Shown here piece after piece: positions 20,401 to 20,835 of a stretch of DNA of 20,835 bases. The stretch's first letter is position 1. Each line of letters starts with the position of its first letter. Below the pieces are notes generated by a model. The model worked only from the letters and a program-made list of their open reading frames with translations, was not told where the DNA came from and ran no database searches. This DNA comes from Apostichopus californicus (Eukaryota; Echinodermata; Holothuroidea; Aspidochirotida; Stichopodidae): positions 260-21,094 of the forward strand of contig JAIPMN010003511.1 of assembly GCA_020650975.1 (NCBI GenBank), given 5' to 3'. A program made the position numbers and the translations under genes.

Positions 20401-20818
20401 ACAAATGGCGATGACACCTATTTATTCCACGTTTATCTGCAAATTAGCAAGGCCCGGAAAGGATCATTTCTGGCGATCTAGGGAGTATCTTAACTCAAAA
20501 AATTTATGTACGCTCCGGGCTAACCTGTGGTGGTGCTCCGCTTAGATAGTGTCAAAGCGCCCCTACAGACCATTCTTCGCCCCCCCCTGATCAATACCCC
20601 TAGCCCCGCCACTGATCGAATCCCTGTCCCACAGAAACAGACCTGTCTATAATAATATTTGTCTTACAGGCGGCTGATTTTAAAGCCTTCTGGGGCGAGA
20701 AGAGCGAAATGAGAAGATTTCATGACGGTTCCATCTGTGAAGCGGTACTCTGGCCAGGAGATGACCTCGCTTCAAAGAGGCTCACGTGTGGTCATGTGAT
20801 CAAGTTCATTTTGGAGAA
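11316..20818 (+). CDS. NOL6: Nucleolar protein 6 (NOL6/Nrap, Utp22-type), exons 1-12, 3' part beyond window
   Basis: Twelve coding exons join into one frame of about 598 residues: 11316-11495, 11980-12096, 13320-13499, 13866-14034, 14222-14353, 15862-16022, 17108-17228, 17981-18147, 18354-18469, 19309-19486, 19851-19973 and 20670-20818. All phases agree and all introns are GT-AG. Human NOL6 is about 1,146 residues, so roughly half is present. Family blocks in order: PTNEELHML (residues 37-45); an AGSF motif with NVDV (136-153), the degenerate nucleotidyltransferase core of Nrap domain 1; YHHKRALYSAYIAAHLYG; SYTFSNGDHLRP; VWLHQRELDKGPGSFSAFL; FHSAYEVVFIDQTGFLNLCA; FKAFWGEKSEMRRFHDG. In yeast the homologue Utp22 works with Rrp7 in the small-subunit processome for 18S rRNA maturation in the nucleolus. 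A basic patch RPAKRQK near residue 21 could be a nuclear or nucleolar signal (inference). Confidence 0.95.
11496..11979. other. NOL6 intron 1
   Basis: 484 bases, GTAAGC to TTAACCAG. A G-rich patch (about 11876-11896, three long G-runs) and a C-rich patch follow each other. No other feature was recognised. Confidence 0.7.
11980..12096 (+). CDS. NOL6: NOL6 exon 2
   Basis: Residues 61-99, phase 0 on both sides, donor GTAAGT. It encodes AEEMTKEMQLSDGKKKVIAD and ALSRLKKILLSLPEIDVDN, aligning with the human segment around EELLKEVRLSEKKK. A charged helical segment leads into Nrap domain 1. Confidence 0.9.
12560..13181. mobile_element. TTAA-flanked MITE with 15-bp TIRs in NOL6 intron 2
   Basis: AGCAGCATTTTGCGT at 12564-12578 and its inverted partner at 13163-13177 (AGTAGCATTTTGCGT when inverted) match at 14 of 15 bases. 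Each is bordered outside by TTAA (12560-12563 and 13178-13181). TTAA is the target duplication of piggyBac-type transposases, but canonical piggyBac ends begin with CCC, which is absent here, so the superfamily is uncertain. The interior (about 590 bp) has no transposase and contains inverted CCAAT-type segments (ACCAATCAG near 12800, ATTGGTCAATGACG near 12958). Confidence 0.75.
13320..13499 (+). CDS. NOL6: NOL6 exon 3 (Nrap domain 1 core)
   Basis: Residues 100-159, phase 0, acceptor TCCTTGCAG and donor GTAAGT. It carries AGSFPLETC (136-144) and GLNVDVILKMP (148-158), which match GSYLLGTC and INVDVALTMP of human NOL6. The GS pair of the polymerase-beta-like nucleotidyltransferase fold is kept, but the first acid of the DxD metal motif is Asn (N150), as in the human protein. 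The domain is therefore probably structural rather than catalytic. A minus-strand open frame over this exon is a shadow. Confidence 0.93.
13500..13865. other. NOL6 intron 3 with poly-C tract
   Basis: 366 bases, GTAAGT to TTTGCCAACAG. A nearly pure C tract lies at about 13717-13735. No other feature was recognised. Confidence 0.7.
13866..14034 (+). CDS. NOL6: NOL6 exon 4
   Basis: Residues 160-216, ending one base into a codon at the donor GTACTT. It encodes NFRYHHKRALYSAYIAAHLY and MSYTFSNGDHLRPMLSVILK, equivalent to RYFRKRALYLAHLAHHL and FSYTNGCHLKPSLLL in human NOL6, among the best-conserved blocks of domain 1. Confidence 0.93.
14222..14353 (+). CDS. NOL6: NOL6 exon 5
   Basis: Residues 216-260, phase 1 at both ends, acceptor TTTCTTGCAG and donor GTAAAT. 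It encodes KSLKRVTFKLLPCPGDTAFR, LERFAPSMSNIRSQW and YKNSQDEE. The human counterpart has VTVRLHPCPPPDFF and LLPTKNNVRSAWY, so the L-P-x-x-x-N-(I/V)-R-S-x-W-Y block is kept. Confidence 0.92.
14354..15861. other. NOL6 intron 5, AT-rich, with recurring CCTTTAAAA motif
   Basis: A 1.5-kb intron. Between 15165 and 15560 the motif CCTTTAAAA occurs at 15165, 15488, 15519 and 15551, with close variants (CTCTTTAAAAC, CTTTTTAAAAAC) near 15220-15240 and a poly-T run at about 15246-15259. No transposon ends or exons were recognised. Two loosely similar segments (about 15628-15685 and 15795-15852) may be an old duplication next to the acceptor. Confidence 0.5.
15862..16022 (+). CDS. NOL6: NOL6 exon 6
   Basis: Residues 260-313, acceptor TTTTACTTTTCAG and donor GTTAGT. 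It encodes FPTTPHYNASLLCDMCMEKH, LQHILEMSRDFPSFKQSLMV and LRVWLHQRELDK. PTTPHYN matches PPTPRYN, and LRVWLHQRELDK matches LKVWLRQRELDK, the highly conserved motif at the start of Nrap domain 2. Confidence 0.94.
16434..16832. mobile_element. Probable degenerate hAT-type MITE in NOL6 intron 6
   Basis: The right end, read inverted, is CAGTGGTGTGCACAGGATTG, a typical hAT-like terminus. The left end AAGAGGTGTAGTTAGG is only loosely similar, agreeing mainly over AG-x-GGTGT and the following AGG. A G-run (left) and C-run (right) lie symmetrically just inside the ends. The flanking 8 bases give no convincing duplication, so the boundaries, especially on the left, are approximate. Confidence 0.45.
17108..17228 (+). 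CDS. NOL6: NOL6 exon 7
   Basis: Residues 314-354, acceptor CTATTCTTGCAG and donor GTAAGT. It encodes GPGSFSAFLAAMLISYLLQE, KKLSRRMTTQQIVRSTLHYL, corresponding to GGFTGFLVSMLVVFL and YQVLRSVLQFL of human NOL6 (Nrap domain 2, a PAP/OAS1-like helical region). Confidence 0.93.
17376..17880. repeat. Minisatellite, 13 copies of a 37-39-bp unit, in NOL6 intron 7
   Basis: The unit runs TATAATATCCCCATTTAG then TGTACACACTAAACTCATGC with T. Thirteen copies can be counted by the core CACTAAACTCATGC. Each contains TTTAGTGT-AC-ACACTAAA, an 8-bp perfect inverted repeat with a 2-base spacer. Two unit types alternate: ATTTAGTGTAC and ATTAGTATAC. From about unit 8 onward they alternate strictly, and units 10 and 12 share the private variant CAATATTCCC, so recent expansion was by dimers of about 77 bp. 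The open frames over the array are by-products of the periodicity. Confidence 0.93.
17981..18147 (+). CDS. NOL6: NOL6 exon 8
   Basis: Residues 354-409, acceptor TTCTCCTGATAG and donor GTAACT. It encodes AQSDWTEHGITLNPEG, LPSIDDFHSAYEVVFIDQTG and FLNLCAEMKKNTYEQ. Human NOL6 has DLTVNGISL, LADFHQAFSVVFLDSSGHLN and LCADVTASTYHQ at the same place. The pattern F-(L/H)-N-L-C-A-(D/E) is a strong Nrap signature. Confidence 0.94.
18157..18203. repeat. (ATTG)n/(ATGG)n microsatellite
   Basis: Tandem GATT units pass into GATG units directly downstream of NOL6 exon 8. It is intronic. Confidence 0.85.
18354..18469 (+). CDS. NOL6: NOL6 exon 9
   Basis: Residues 410-448, acceptor TTACCTTGCACAG and donor GTGAGT, ending two bases into a codon. 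It encodes VKFEASCTLGYLSNSSVDSF, QLLCMTPVPFSRKYDQVI, aligning with VQHEARLSMMLLDS and FHLLLMTPKPMIRAFDHVL in human NOL6. Confidence 0.93.
18470..19308. other. NOL6 intron 9 with (AT)n microsatellite
   Basis: An 839-base intron, GTGAGT to TTTCTCAG. A run of AT dinucleotides lies at about 19049-19085 and an A-rich patch near 19253. No exon or transposon with clear ends was recognised. Confidence 0.6.
19309..19486 (+). CDS. NOL6: NOL6 exon 10
   Basis: Residues 448-507. The first base completes a Gln codon begun in exon 9. It encodes IKDVTWFKNYCKKLKLEDAL, IDRKGLTLFPILNHFVTLME, KALGKRIRTIAMKPLEVPM. The donor GTAACA at 19487 is weak, but it is supported by the next exon starting in phase with Trp, giving VPM-W, as human NOL6 has VPEW at this point. 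Minus-strand open frames here are shadows. Confidence 0.88.
19851..19973 (+). CDS. NOL6: NOL6 exon 11
   Basis: Residues 508-548, phase 0 at both ends, acceptor CACACATCTTTTACAG and donor GTGAGC. It encodes WPVYGTIVNYTSLTSLTFGI, LLDDEYSFNVLEKGPNADSP and E, equivalent to SGTLTLGLLL and LTSVLELGPEADQPEA of human NOL6. LEKGPNAD against LELGPEAD is a clear family match. Confidence 0.93.
20120..20614. mobile_element. hAT-like MITE (495 bp) in NOL6 intron 11
   Basis: The left end CAGTGGCGGAGC and the right end, inverted CAGTGGCGGGGC, agree at 11 of 12 bases. Weaker inverted similarity continues inward through a TCAGGGG block and G/C-rich patches. The flanks ATTGCATC (20112-20119) and ATCGAATC (20615-20622) match at 6 of 8 bases, compatible with an aged hAT duplication. 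No transposase is present. It ends 55 bases before exon 12, so it may have displaced the original branch-point region. Confidence 0.82.
20670..20818 (+). CDS. NOL6: NOL6 exon 12 (last visible exon)
   Basis: Residues 549-598, acceptor TATTTGTCTTACAG and donor GTAAGA at 20819, ending two bases into a codon. It encodes AADFKAFWGEKSEMRRFHDG, SICEAVLWPGDDLASKRLTC, GHVIKFILE. Human NOL6 reads AADFRQFWGSRSELRRFQDG and IREAVVW. The F-W-G-x-(K/R)-S-E-(L/M)-R-R-F-x-D-G block is one of the most conserved in the family. The rest of the gene lies to the right of the window. Confidence 0.96.
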
Positions 20819-20835
20819 GTAAGAAAATTTCAATA

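Overview
The window is animal genomic DNA. It is AT-rich, carries multi-exon genes with GT-AG introns of about 0.1 to 2.4 kb, and is studded with transposon remnants, microsatellites and runs of G or C. No bacterial-style gene, operon or CRISPR array is visible. The protein matches and the mix of MITEs and LINE fragments fit a marine invertebrate. An echinoderm or another invertebrate deuterostome is my best guess, from general impression only and not from a search.

Two host genes can be supported, both on the + strand. The first (1962-5588) is the 3' part of a single-domain START lipid-transfer protein of the STARD4/5/6 subfamily. Its last three coding exons are at 1962-2091, 4448-4659 and 5453-5588, with matching splice phases and a stop codon. 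The exon or exons for roughly the first 50 residues were not found. The second (11316 to beyond the window end) is the 5' half of NOL6 (nucleolar protein 6, Nrap, the relative of yeast Utp22), a ribosome-biogenesis protein of the small-subunit processome. Twelve coding exons give about 598 residues in one open frame, and the gene runs off the right edge at a splice donor.

Layout: 76-199 is a tRNA-derived foldback (34-bp perfect arms). 1749-1867 holds a 12-bp tandem repeat and nested hairpins. 1962-5588 is the START gene, with an antisense, frameshifted LINE fragment in its second visible intron (about 2396-2996). 5589-11315 is intergenic, with two hAT-like MITEs (6088-6451 and 8232-8860, each with near-perfect 8-bp target duplications), a second antisense LINE remnant (about 9690-10330) and otherwise unassigned AT-rich DNA. 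11316-20818 is NOL6. Its introns contain a TTAA-flanked MITE (12560-13181), a probable degenerate hAT-type element (about 16434-16832), a 13-copy minisatellite of about 39 bp with a dimeric sub-structure (17376-17880), simple repeats, and a third hAT-like MITE (20120-20614) ending 55 bases before the last visible exon.

The two genes have unrelated cellular roles (intracellular lipid transfer and rRNA processing); their adjacency is reported only as gene order. I see no convincing new multi-gene system. The most unusual structures are the tRNA-cored foldback, the TTAA-flanked MITE family and the minisatellite with higher-order periodicity.
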